Source: Caenorhabditis elegans (taxonomy: Eukaryota; Nematoda; Chromadorea; Rhabditida; Rhabditidae). From it: DNA of 64,000 nucleotides. The stretch spans positions 434,001-498,000 of the forward strand of contig NC_003279.8 in the NCBI RefSeq assembly GCF_000002985.6, read 5' to 3'. The notes under the pieces were generated by a model. It saw only the letters and a list, made by a program, of their open reading frames with translations. It was not told the origin of the DNA and made no database searches. The position numbers and the translations under genes are program-made. Shown piece after piece: positions 13,001 to 25,000 of this stretch (positions within the stretch are counted from its first letter, which is position 1; each line of letters starts with the position of its first letter).

Positions 13001-16000
13001 CGGAATATCGAGCTTCCACAGCGACTTTTGTGCTCTCTGCCGCATTTACAGGTATATTTTTGGGTAATTGATAATTCGCCAAAAAGAACAGCAGCCGAAA
13101 ACTCAAATTTTTCACGAAATTTGCCGAAAAACTAGATTTGTAAAATAAAAAGAATGCAAGAATTTTTAGCTTAAAAATCTCAATTTTGAACGATTTTTAA
13201 AGCAATTTCAGTATGAAAAATCCAGATATTTTTTGGGTAAAAATTTGGTGAAAACGCGTTAAAATCTGCATTTTTGAACGAAATTCGCCAAAAATCAAGA
13301 CTTTTGTAGTGCATTTTACTGTAAAAATGTATACCTATTTTCTATTTTTATGCGTACTGCGCAATATATTTGACGCGCAAAATACCTCGCAGCGAAAACT
13401 ACTCTTCAAATGACTACTGTAGCGCTTGTGTCGATTTACGGGATCGATTGATAGAATATCAAAATTAGAAATAAATGGGAAACTACTGCGAAAACAAAAA
13501 TTTATTTCAAAAATTGAGTCCGTAAATCGACACTACAGTAGCCATCTAAAGAATTACTGTAGTTTTCGCTACGAGATATTTTGCGCGTCAAATGTGTTGC
13601 GCAGTATGCATTCCCATCTTGTTCTCTACATTCAATTACCACCACATCTCACAGAGAAGGAATTAGTTGTTTATTAGTACGTGGGGGGGGGGGGGCTTTA
13701 AAGCTTACTACTTCTTCTTTCTTTCCACTTTCTGACGTTCAACCATCTGGTATTCCTGGCGGCGGGGCAATTGAAAATGAGAACAAAAGGACATCGATGG
13801 AGGGAGGAGGATTGAGAGTTTGGAAATTGTGAAGAATGCGCGCGGAAGGAGGAGGTCAAATATCACAAGCGCCGGAAGTTGTTGTCAGCCAGAAGCAATA
13901 AAGGCCTAATTATGATGATGATGAAGAACCTCCCTGAAAGAGAATAGCGAAAATGTGAAGTTTCCATCTCAAGGGAGCGATTTTTTAGTGATCATGGAGT
14001 CTTGAAGTGTGCACATAGTCTACGTGCCCCACAAGAGCCTATGCCTGCCTTATGCCTACTCACATGCTCACAGCCAAACTCTTTCGAAATCAGAATTCTA
14101 CATTGTAGAATCTACAACACTGAAGTTTCTGCCATAACGTTGAAAATAGGCACCTACGCCTGAATACGTGCCTGATCAACATGGATGCCATATAGTCCAG
14201 GCTGTATAGTCGTAAAACAGGGATTTTTTAGGCTCATGGGTTTTTGTCGGAAAAAATCGAACATTGAGAAAACCAGAAATTTTTCAAATTTTCGTATACT
14301 ATTCCACGAATCGTTTCTCCCGTTTATCGAATCTCCACGTCGCACTGTAATTTTTCAAGTATCGTTAGTCCATTCGCCCGAGAAACTCCACAGTTACAAA
14401 TGCTTTGCAAGCATTTTCAAGAAACCATGGTTCCTGGCATGTTTTGGCGCATTCAATAATGCCGCTAATAATAATAATAATGCCTCCTATTATGATGTCG
14501 CGTTGTCATCGTTTGCTGCTGCTCCGTCAGATACTTTATGGGGTTGTTGTTTTCTCCCTCCGCATCAAACGACGTTCCTCTCTTCAAAATGATGATGGAT
14601 ATACATATATCTATGTTTATAGAAGAATTGAACCCCACACTTTACATATGAATAGATGGGGACCTTGTTACCTTGACTATCGGGAAGAGATTGAAGGTTC
14701 CAAAGACGGCTGGCTGTGGCTCATTAGGCTAAATGATGCGTGATATTATTCGCTCTACGGCACCTCTATGATCCAGGAATAGCAGTCACTGTCAACAAGA
14801 GTCACCTCACGGCAACAATACTCCGCTAATTACGGTTTGCGGCAAATCCCAGAATTTATTTGAAATTCTAACTGGGTGTTGCAGATGGGTCGAGGAAATA
14901 TGATAGCAATAATTATTGTTACGTGGCAATTGTAATCCGTCAGATATCGTTTCGAGACCTGCTGACTCAAGAATGTGAAAATGGACAAATTTGGAAAATA
15001 GGTAGCGGAAAATTTTCGCAAGTTTTGAAAATTTCGGTCATGATACGATACGAACTCCTTGATTTTCACAGCCCGACAAGCCGTACGCGTACGCAATTTG
15101 TCTACCGTATACCTGAACGTTCAGGCTCGTCTATCTCGAAAACAGTTGGTCCAGCCTTTTTGTGGGGCATATAAAAAAGGTCAGAACATAAATTCTAAAA
15201 TTTTTTGGACCATAGCTTGTTTCGTTATCACGCGCCCAAACCTGATCTACACTCAAATTATCAGTAGAGCGCATTTGCATGGATGTACCACTTGCCGGGC
15301 CGTGATTTTGAATGGAATATTAAATTCCACGTCACTCTAGTGAATCTCCGCTTCTCAATATGCTTCATAATTCATCAAATTCAATTCATTTTCGGATAAG
15401 CCAGTTGTAAACAGTTGTGTGTGTGTGAGTGAGCTCATCCTTCATAAAATGAATAGAGATAGAACACTGACACTCTCTCAAAGACAAGAGGAATTAATAA
15501 ATATGAGAGCTCATTAGCTGCTCTTCTCGTGACTACTAATTAGGAGGGTGGTACATGAAACAGTGTATGTGTAAAGGGATCCCCGCCGCCGCCGCCGCCA
15601 ATGTCTTTCGGTGTATGGCAATATCCGAGTGGTGTTCTCATTTTGAAGAGAGTATTAGGATGTAACGTATCAACTGGAGAGAGATAGTTCAAAGATTGGG
15701 GATTTGAGATATTTTAGGTGTCGAAATGGATGAAATATAAGCATAGGGAGGAAATAAATAGAAAACGATATACTTAAATAGCAATAGTTATTTGAGTTCT
15801 TACTGTAGTTTTCGCTAAGAGATATCGCGCGTCAAATAAAATGCTCTACGTACGCATTCTCATGATTTATTGTTCCCGTAATATAAACATAGCAAACATT
15901 TTTAATGTTTAAATATTCCTCAATGCTATTGAAATTCAAATTAGTACAAAGAAAGCAATTTTTCGATTTTTTTAACGAGAAAACTAAGTTTTCATCAAAA

Positions 16001-19000
16001 AATATGTAGATTTTGATGAAAATAATATGACAATTTATTTAAACCTATATATTTTTTTGTCCAAAACAACTTTACGAAAAAAATTTTTTTTTAAATAAAA
16101 TTATTGGATTTTTCGTCAACTTTACGATAAATTCCGAAAAATTAACAATAAATATAGGAGAAAAAAATCCGAAATTAACGAAATCCCCTGTTCCAGGTTC
16201 TGAATATCTCGTCAAATGAGCTTCCATCACTGCGAAGAGAGGAATCGTGTGTCGCTCAGCAGCTTCTGATCGTCGATTTGTCTAGAAATCGGCTCACCAA
16301 CATCGAGTAAGGGATTTTCCGGATATTTTATAATTTTGATCTTTAAAAATTTCAAAGTTTGTGAAAATGTGAAAATCTAAAAATGTGGAACAAATATTGG
16401 TTTTATCTATTTAATACCCCAAAACTTTGAGATTTTTCCGTTGAAAAATCGAAAATTCGAAAATTATCTCAAAAATTTCAGGCAATTCCTACGTGGCATC
16501 CCGGCAATCCGGCAAATTTCGGTGGCTTACAACTCGATCGCCGAGCTCGATTTATCGCTGGCAACTCCATTTCTACAACAACTCGATGCTGAAGCCAATC
16601 GAATCGTCGACTTGACGTCACTTCCAGGCACTGTTGTACACGTGAATTTGGCTGGAAACGCGCTGAAAAGGGTGCCGGATGCGGTAGCCGAGTTGGCGAG
16701 TCTTGTGGCGTTAAATGTGTCGAGAAATGAGATTGAAGCCGGAAATTCGTCGGTTTTTTGTGGGTTTTCGGATTTTTTTTTGGAAATTTGAAATTCGGAA
16801 AAAATTCAATTTTTACATACAATTTTGCGTATTTTGATCATATTTGTTTTAAAAATCGAGAAATTTAAAAAAAATCAAATTTCGCTTATTTTCATTGGAG
16901 AATACATGAGAAAAATATTTTTGTTTCGAAAAAGAAAAATAGCCAAAATTTAATGCTATTTTTTCGAAAAATTTCGATTTTAATTTTTGAAAAAGTATTG
17001 AATAATTTCATCAAATTTGTTTTATTTTGATGAGAAAATACGTGAAAAATGGAAAAAAAATATGAAAATCTTTAAAACAAAAAAATAATCAGATAATTAT
17101 GCAATTTGGCCTGAATTTTCAAAAAAAAAACTTGGATTTTCGAAAATTTCATCAAATTTTGTGTATTTTCATGCAAAAAAAGATAGGAATTTCCAATTTT
17201 TGACCTTAATTGCAAAGAAAAATTCCTAAAAAATTGTAACGTTTCAAAATCTCGATTTTCTTCTGAAATTCTCAAAATCTTCATATTTTTCCAGCTTCCC
17301 CAGAACTCGAAATGCTCGACGCCTCTTACAACAAATTGGACAGTCTGCCCGTCGAATGGCTTCAAAAATGCGAAAAACGCATTGCTCACCTCCATTTGGA
17401 GCACAATTCGATTGAGCAGTTGACTGGTGGAGTGCTGGCGAATGCGACTAATTTACAGACGGTTCGTAGACTTGTTTTTTTTTTTTTTTGAAAAAAAACA
17501 CGCTGAAAAAATCTAATAAAACCCAAAAATTTGCATTTTTGTTTAAAAAATATGAAAAATTGTTCAAATTCCTAGTTTTCAATATTTTCAACAAAAAAAA
17601 ATTCTAGAGCTTCCATGGTAGGCAGGCGCGGTTTCAGGGCCTGACGCCGACCTTTCGCCTCTTTTTTGCATTTTTACGGGAATTTTCAAATTTCTAATTT
17701 TCCCCATTTCTATCAAATTATTGAAAATCAAATTAAAAACGCGAATCGCGTATTGAGGCGAGAGGCACGCAGAGGTTGCCTTAAGGTCAGACAGGCAAGC
17801 TTTTTAACGCCTAACGTAATTTTAAAACCTGAAACATTAGAAACTTCCACACGTTTGTAATTTCACTGAATTTTACTGCACCTCTTCATAAATTCAATGT
17901 ATTTAGATAGTGTAATTTTTAAAGGTGGAGTGCCGAAATTAAAGACTTTGCTTTTTTAGACCAAAATTGGTCCTAAATAACCGAATTTCGTAATGAGACT
18001 TTCTGAAAATTTCTCAAAAAAAAGTTATGGCGGTTCAAAGTTCGGGAAAATAAGGTCAATTTTCAGCTAAAATCAAAATTTTTAAAATTTTTTATTTATC
18101 ACTTTTTGATAAATATTGTGGTCTTTGATTAGGCGGGGCACCAATAAAAGTTACATTTTGTGCCCCACTGACCATGAATGTATTTAAATCAACGAATAAA
18201 CGCCTAATCAAAGTATTTATTAAAAAGTGATAAATATAAAATTTAAAAATTTTGATTTTAGCAGAAAATGGGCTTTTTTTTCTCAAACTTTGAACCGCCA
18301 TAACTTTTTTTTTGAGAAATGTTCATTACGAAATTCGGTAGTTTTGGACCAATTTTGGTCTAAAAAAGCAAAGTCTCAAACTTCGGTACTCCACCTTTAA
18401 AGAACAGTGTAATTTTTTTCTATTTTCCAATCAGTGCAACTCTAATAGCAACTCTAAACTTATTTCAATAAACTCTAGGCACAGTATTTTGAATAGGCGA
18501 TCGCGTGACAGTTTTAACCAAACATAGTCATGATGACCTTTTGTCCTTACAGAATCTTCTCAAGTTCATGCACACACAGGTGTCATTTACTCTGTCAAGT
18601 ATTGTATAAGTGTGATCCCGAGAGTATTATAAATGGTAGTTAGACCACCCTTATGGTTAAGTTGTTCGTATAATTGTAGGGGTGGGGATCTTACCACATT
18701 TATACGGCCCCCCTCCTATTGTATTGTATTGTTGCCACCAGTCGTCTTGAGAATCTCTTTCAATCCGGGGTGACAGAAGGTGTCATATTGTCGGAATGTG
18801 TAATAGGTGGGTCTCGAATGGATATCACTAACAGCTGTGAAGGGATCCGAGAAGGGTTTTCGGTCTTTCTAGGGGTTTAACTTTCCGCTGTCAATATTAT
18901 TAATCTTACAAGGAAAGGGTTTTAGTTTACCGTCAGACTTTAAAACGAGACATGTGTCATTTGAAAGTGTTCCATAAGTGTATGTCACTCCAAAATTTCA

Positions 19001-22000
19001 AGCGGCAAAGCTCCAGTCTCAAACCCTCTAGCATCGATCTGAAAACGTTTCAGTGCATTTTTCACTACTTTGAGGCAAGTAGAATTTCTCCAAAATGTTT
19101 TTTTTGCAAATCTTCAATGTTTTTCAGAACGTTTAAAAGAAGGAAAACAATCTGGAAAATTTTTGGAAAATTTTAAATTTTTTGAAAAAAATCTGAAATT
19201 TCTTGGACCTGGTGGCGTGAAGAAATGTTCAGATTTTTTTCAAAAAGCTTAAAAATTTTCCAAAAATCTCCCAGATTGTTTTCCTACTTTTAAATGTTCT
19301 GAAAAACATTGAAATTTTGCATGTTAGTACGATTTGATAATCGTGTTATAATTACATTACACATACATAATAATCAATTGAAATATACAATTCTTAATTA
19401 TAACCTGAAATTGAGATTAGATACCTTAGACAATACAACAAATAAGAATGTGATCGATTCAGCAGACCCCTATTTGTGAAAAATGCCTTCTAAATTTTAT
19501 TTTACACTTCTCCTAGTAGATGAACAGCACCTGCCAATAATTTCATTGACAGCCGGATGGTTTTTGGCTCCTCTAAGACAGTATAATCCCGTCTCCCCCG
19601 GGGGGAAGTGGTGTCAAATTGCTTTGCGGAGCAGGTGCTTTTTTCTGAATCGAATTGGCTTATTGGTGACGGAAAAACCCCTAATAGAATTGATACAATT
19701 TGGTTTTCAAGAGGATTTGGGGAAGGGTTTAGAGGGTAATTGAAACTGAGTAGATCTTCGTCTGTCGTGGAGATCAGAAGATTGAGGGAAGTACTGGGTT
19801 TAAGGGGGTCAAGGAGTACTGTAGCGCATTTCGAATACTACTTTAGATAGTTTAGGTATTATATCAATAGGATAATATATTATCAAGTTGCACCAAAATT
19901 GGAGATTCTAGTAGTGCATTTTCTTTATATGCTAGGTATGTATAAGTTTCTAATAAGTGTATATACCTACCATGTACCTAGGGGGAGTAGAGTTTGTGGG
20001 TATTTTGCTTAAATAGACTAAAACGTGTCCAAAACCACCGAATTTCAAAATGAGACTTCACAAAAAATTTCCAAAATTTTTTTTATGGAAAAAAGAGCAA
20101 AATTTAACTAAAATCCGAAATTTCGCACAGTTTTCTTTGTCACAGCCGCTGGATTTGAATTTTTCTGAAATTATCACCCTTTAATCCTTATTTTAATAAT
20201 TTATCTCGCGGAAATTCGTTGATTGAGACAACTTTTAGGCCGATAGGCATCCCATCTTGATCATTTTTGGATGCCTATCGGCCTAAAAGTTTTTTAATTT
20301 CAGAAAAACTAAAATCCAGCTGCTGTGACAAAGAAAAGTGTGCGAAATTCCAGATTTTAGCAAAATTTGACTCTTTTTTTTCTCGAAATTTTGACTCGCC
20401 ATAAAAATTTTTGGAAATTTTTTGTGAAGTCTCATTATTAAATTCGGTGGTTTTGTACCAGTTTTAGTCTATTTAAGCAAAATACCCACAAACTATTACA
20501 CTTTACTTTAACAAGACACACAATAATTCACAAATGGTGTAGTATCATGCCGGAATTTATATAGGATTGATTCTTGAAGAACGAAATTTTAAATAGATTA
20601 TTGCAGACTATGTAACACTATTTGTATAAACAATTAACATAGTGTATTGAATAATGACTTTATTGAAATTAATACAGTTTTTGATATACCCATCTTCTAT
20701 TAGTATATCATGCAATACTAATAGGTAATATGCAATATCACTTTAATTGTTATTTCCCATGCGTCGTGTTTATACAAATGCTTTATATACTCGAATAGTC
20801 TATAATAATCCAATTAAACTCGAGAATCCCAATACAGAATATAGTGTTTACCAAAAACACTTGTGTTATTATTCTAATATACATGCACACACACACCCAC
20901 ACACAGGTTTGACACCAGTTCTACTAATATTTGCATAATACCATTGAGATACCTGAAGTACCCTATAGATATGCACGGGATTCGTTTCGGGCACTGCCAC
21001 GGAAAATATTGAAAAAGTGTGGTAAATTTACGAAAAACAACAAAAAAAATGCGATTTTCCAGAGAAATACGAAAAAAAAGAAAAAAATATTTAGAAAATT
21101 AACAACAAAAAAAAAAATTTTTTTTTATTAAATAATAAAATGTGTTCATTCTGTTTTTCCCCTTTCAGTTAAACTAGGGCTTCCATGGTAGGCAGGCGCG
21201 ATTTCAGGGCCTGCCTGAAACCTGCCTGCTTCACGCCGGCCTCAGGTCGCCTTAAGACGGCTGCTAAAAATTTGAAAAAAAAATTTCAAAATTTGAATTT
21301 CCGCGCTTTTTTCGAATTCCTAGAACGCTTTTTTTTAATTAAAAAAAAATTTCAGTTGGACCTTTCATCGAATCAACTTCGAGTTTTTCGAGACGAAGTA
21401 CTTCCGGAGAATTCGAAAATTGGAAATTTGAGACTTTCCAACAACTCTTTGGAGCTCCTCGAGCCGTCGAGCCTGAGCGGCTTGAAATTGGGTAATCTAA
21501 ATTTATATGAATTTTGCAAATTCTAAAAATCCTAATTTTTTCTAGAATCCCTTGATCTGAGTCATAATAAGCTGACAGAAGTGCCCGCCGCAATTGGAAA
21601 AGTCGAGCAGCTGAAAAAAGTGGATTTGAGCCATAATAGAATTGCGAAGGTTTATCAATATGTGCTCAATAAGATTAAGCAATTGCATACTGTTGATTTG
21701 TCGAATAATCAGTTGCAAAGTGTGAGTTTTTTGTTGATAAAAATTTAAAATTTGAATTTTTTCTTTTTTTTTAATTATTAATTCTGAAAAATTCAACGAA
21801 ATTTCCGAAAATTACTTGAAATTTAAATTTTTATCCAGAATTTAGTCTATAAAAACGAAAAAATACGAATTTTCGATTAAAAAAATTAATTTATTTAAAA
21901 ACACACTTTCGAAAAAAATTTTGAATTAAAAAAAATTTAAAGTTCCTTAAAAAACTATTTCCTCAATTTTTTTTCTGAAATTTCACTCTTTCATTTTTTA

Positions 22001-25000
22001 ATTCATTTTTTAAGTCTATAAATACGAAAAAACACGAATTTTCGATAAAAACACATTTTTCAAGTTTTTAAAAATAATTTTAAATTGGAATTTTTCTTTA
22101 AAAAATTGTTTTTTATAAAAAAACACATTAATGCATTTTTTAAAAAATAATTTCTTGAAATCTTCCAAAATCGGTTGTAATTTTAGCGAAAATAACTATT
22201 TTTTCCAGTTTTTATTTAAAAAATCCCTCGAAATTTGAATTTATCCAGAATTTAGTCAATAAATGCGAAAAAATACGAATTTTCGATTAAAAAAATTAAT
22301 TTATTTAAAAAACACTTTCGAAAAAAAAATTTTCAATAAAGAAACTAGTTCTTAAAATTTTTTTTCTGAAATTTCACTTTTTCATTTTTTAATTCAAAAA
22401 ATTTGAATTTATCTACAATTTACTCTATAAATACGAAAAAAATACAAATTTTCGATGAAAAAACACAATTTTCAAATTAATAAAAATATAATAAAAAACA
22501 TATTACTAAATTTTTAAAAAATAATTTCTTGCAATTTTCCAAAACCGGTTTTAATTTTAGCGAAAATAACGATTTTTCCAGTTTTTATTTTAAAAATTCC
22601 CTTGAAATTTGAATTTCTCCAAATTTTTTCTTGAAGTTTTTAAAAGTTCCATCATTTTCTACTGGAACTTTCAAAAAATGTTCCTTAAAAAATCTCTAAT
22701 TTCCGCTAATTTCTACGTAAAATTTCAGCAAAAAAACAACGACATTTCATGTTTTTTTGTTAAAAAAATAATTTTCTTGAAAATTTCTTTGGAATTCGAT
22801 TTTTTTTGAGTTTTAACCCAATAAAATGTATAATTTAAAAATATAAAAATTCCAGATCGGCCCCTACATCTTCTCCGACAGTTCTGAACTTCATTCCCTG
22901 GACGTGTCGAATAATGAGATTTCACTGCTGTTCAAGGACGCTTTTGCGAGATGCCCAAAGCTGAGGAAAATTTCGATGAAAATGAATAAAATTAGTGAGT
23001 TGAAGCACGAAAAACTGCCCAAAAATTAAAATTTTGAAATTTTTGTGTTTAAAAACCTAGAAAATCGAGATAAAGTAGGCTTAAAGTTGCTCAAAATCCG
23101 CAGATTTTTTGAAATCGATTTTGAAAAGTGCACATGGAGCTAAATCAGACTTCAAAATTCTCAAATTAATTGCATTTTCACTCGAAAACCTCTGAAAACT
23201 GCCTTCTTCCTATATTAAATCAAATTTTCTTTCAGAATCCCTCGACGAAGGTCTCACAGAAGCTTCCGGCCTCCGACGTCTCGACGTATCTCATAACGAG
23301 ATCCTCGTGCTGAAATGGTCGGCTTTACCTGAAAACTTGGAGATTCTCAACGCTGATAACAATGATATCAATCTCCTGACCGCCGCCTCAATGTCCCCAA
23401 GCACCGCAAACTTGAAGTCCGTTTCGCTTTCCAACAACGGCATCACCATAATGAATGCGGACCAGATTCCGAATTCGCTCGAGTCGCTGGACGTGTCGAA
23501 TAATCGACTTGCAAAGCTCGGGAAGACAGCGTTGGCCGCGAAATCTCAGTTGAGAAGGCTCAACTTGAAGGGCAATCTGCTTACCGTAGTGGCCACCGAG
23601 TCGATGAAAGTCGTAGAGGCTGTGCATCCGTTGAAAGTGGAAATCTCGGAGAATCCTCTGATCTGTGATTGTCAGATGGGATGGATGATTGGTGGAGCGA
23701 AGCCAAAGGTTCTCATTCAGGACTCTGAAACCGCAAGCTGTTCCCATGCCGTTGATGGGCATCAGATCCAGATTCAAAGTCTCAGCAAGAAGGATCTACT
23801 GTGCCCATACAAAAGTGTATGTGAGCCGGAATGTATCTGCTGTCAATACGGAAATTGCGATTGCAAATCCGTATGCCCCGCCAATTGCCGATGCTTCAGA
23901 GATGATCAGTTTAATATCAACATTGTCAGATGCCACGGGAACTCATCAATGGTGCCCAAAAGAGAATTCGTGGTCTCCGAGCTCCCGGTCTCTGCGACAG
24001 AGATCATTCTGAGCGGAGTCACCCTTCCACAGCTCCGAACTCACAGCTTCATCGGAAGACTTCGTCTCCAGAGGCTTCATATCAATGGAACCGGGCTCCG
24101 ATCCATCCAACCGAAGGCTTTCCATACTCTTCCAGCACTGAAGACGCTGGATTTGTCGGATAACTCGTTGATCTCGCTGAGCGGGGAGGAATTTCTAAAG
24201 TGTGGAGAAGTCTCGCAGCTTTTCCTCAATGGAAATCGATTTTCCACGCTATCCCGTGGAATCTTCGAGAAGCTTCCGAACTTGAAATATCTGACACTTC
24301 ATAACAACTCCCTCGAAGACATCCCTCAGGTTCTTCACTCGACGGCGCTCTCCAAGATCTCCCTGTCATCGAACCCCTTGAGATGCGACTGCTCGGGAGG
24401 ATCCCAACAGCACCTTCACCATCGTCGTGACCCAAAAGCTCATCCATTCTGGGAGCATAATGCGGCCGAGTGGTTCTCGTTGCATCGGCATCTTGTCGTT
24501 GATTTCCCCAAGGTTGAATGCTGGGAGAACGTGACGAAGGCCTTCCTGACGAACGATACGACAGTGCTGAGCGCCTATCCACCTAATATGGGAAATGACG
24601 TCTTTGTGATGCCTATTGAAGGTTGGTTTAAAATTTTTAAAAAAACGCGCGTCAAATATTTTAAAGTCTTTTGTTCGAAAAATAACCATTTTACAATATG
24701 TAGGATATATCTATAACAGCTACTGTAAAAACTCCAGATGTTTGAATTTTTTTAAAAATGCGACGTGGTAAATATTATATTGATTACATATTATTATTAC
24801 AGTGTATTTTTTTCCACTTCTACGACTTTAAAGGGGGGCGCATTTACGCGCGATGGTCCCAGCATTGGTCTCGCCACGCACCCCAAAAATCAATGGGTGG
24901 CGCGTGTCGAGACCATCGCGCGTAAATGCGCCCCCCTTTAAAGTCGTAGAAGTGGAAAAAAATTCACTGTATAATTATTAGTCAAATGATACTTATTATG

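Larger units (their letters stand above)
17462..21355 (+). other. tol-1 intron 8, 3.9 kb, repeat-loaded
   Basis: The largest tol-1 intron. It carries an AGGGCTTCCATGG-type fragment near 17,607-17,800, two long inverted repeats (17,906-18,415 and 19,984-20,512), a CACACACCCACAC stretch near 20,885 and a second AGGGCTTCCATGG fragment at 21,176-21,260. I found no exon inside. Confidence 0.7.

Noticed and set aside
23930..24689. Alternative frames over the tol-1 LRR exon on both strands
   Set aside because: They are shadows of the continuous 461-codon exon, which carries LRR and cysteine-cap motifs and joins both neighbours in frame.
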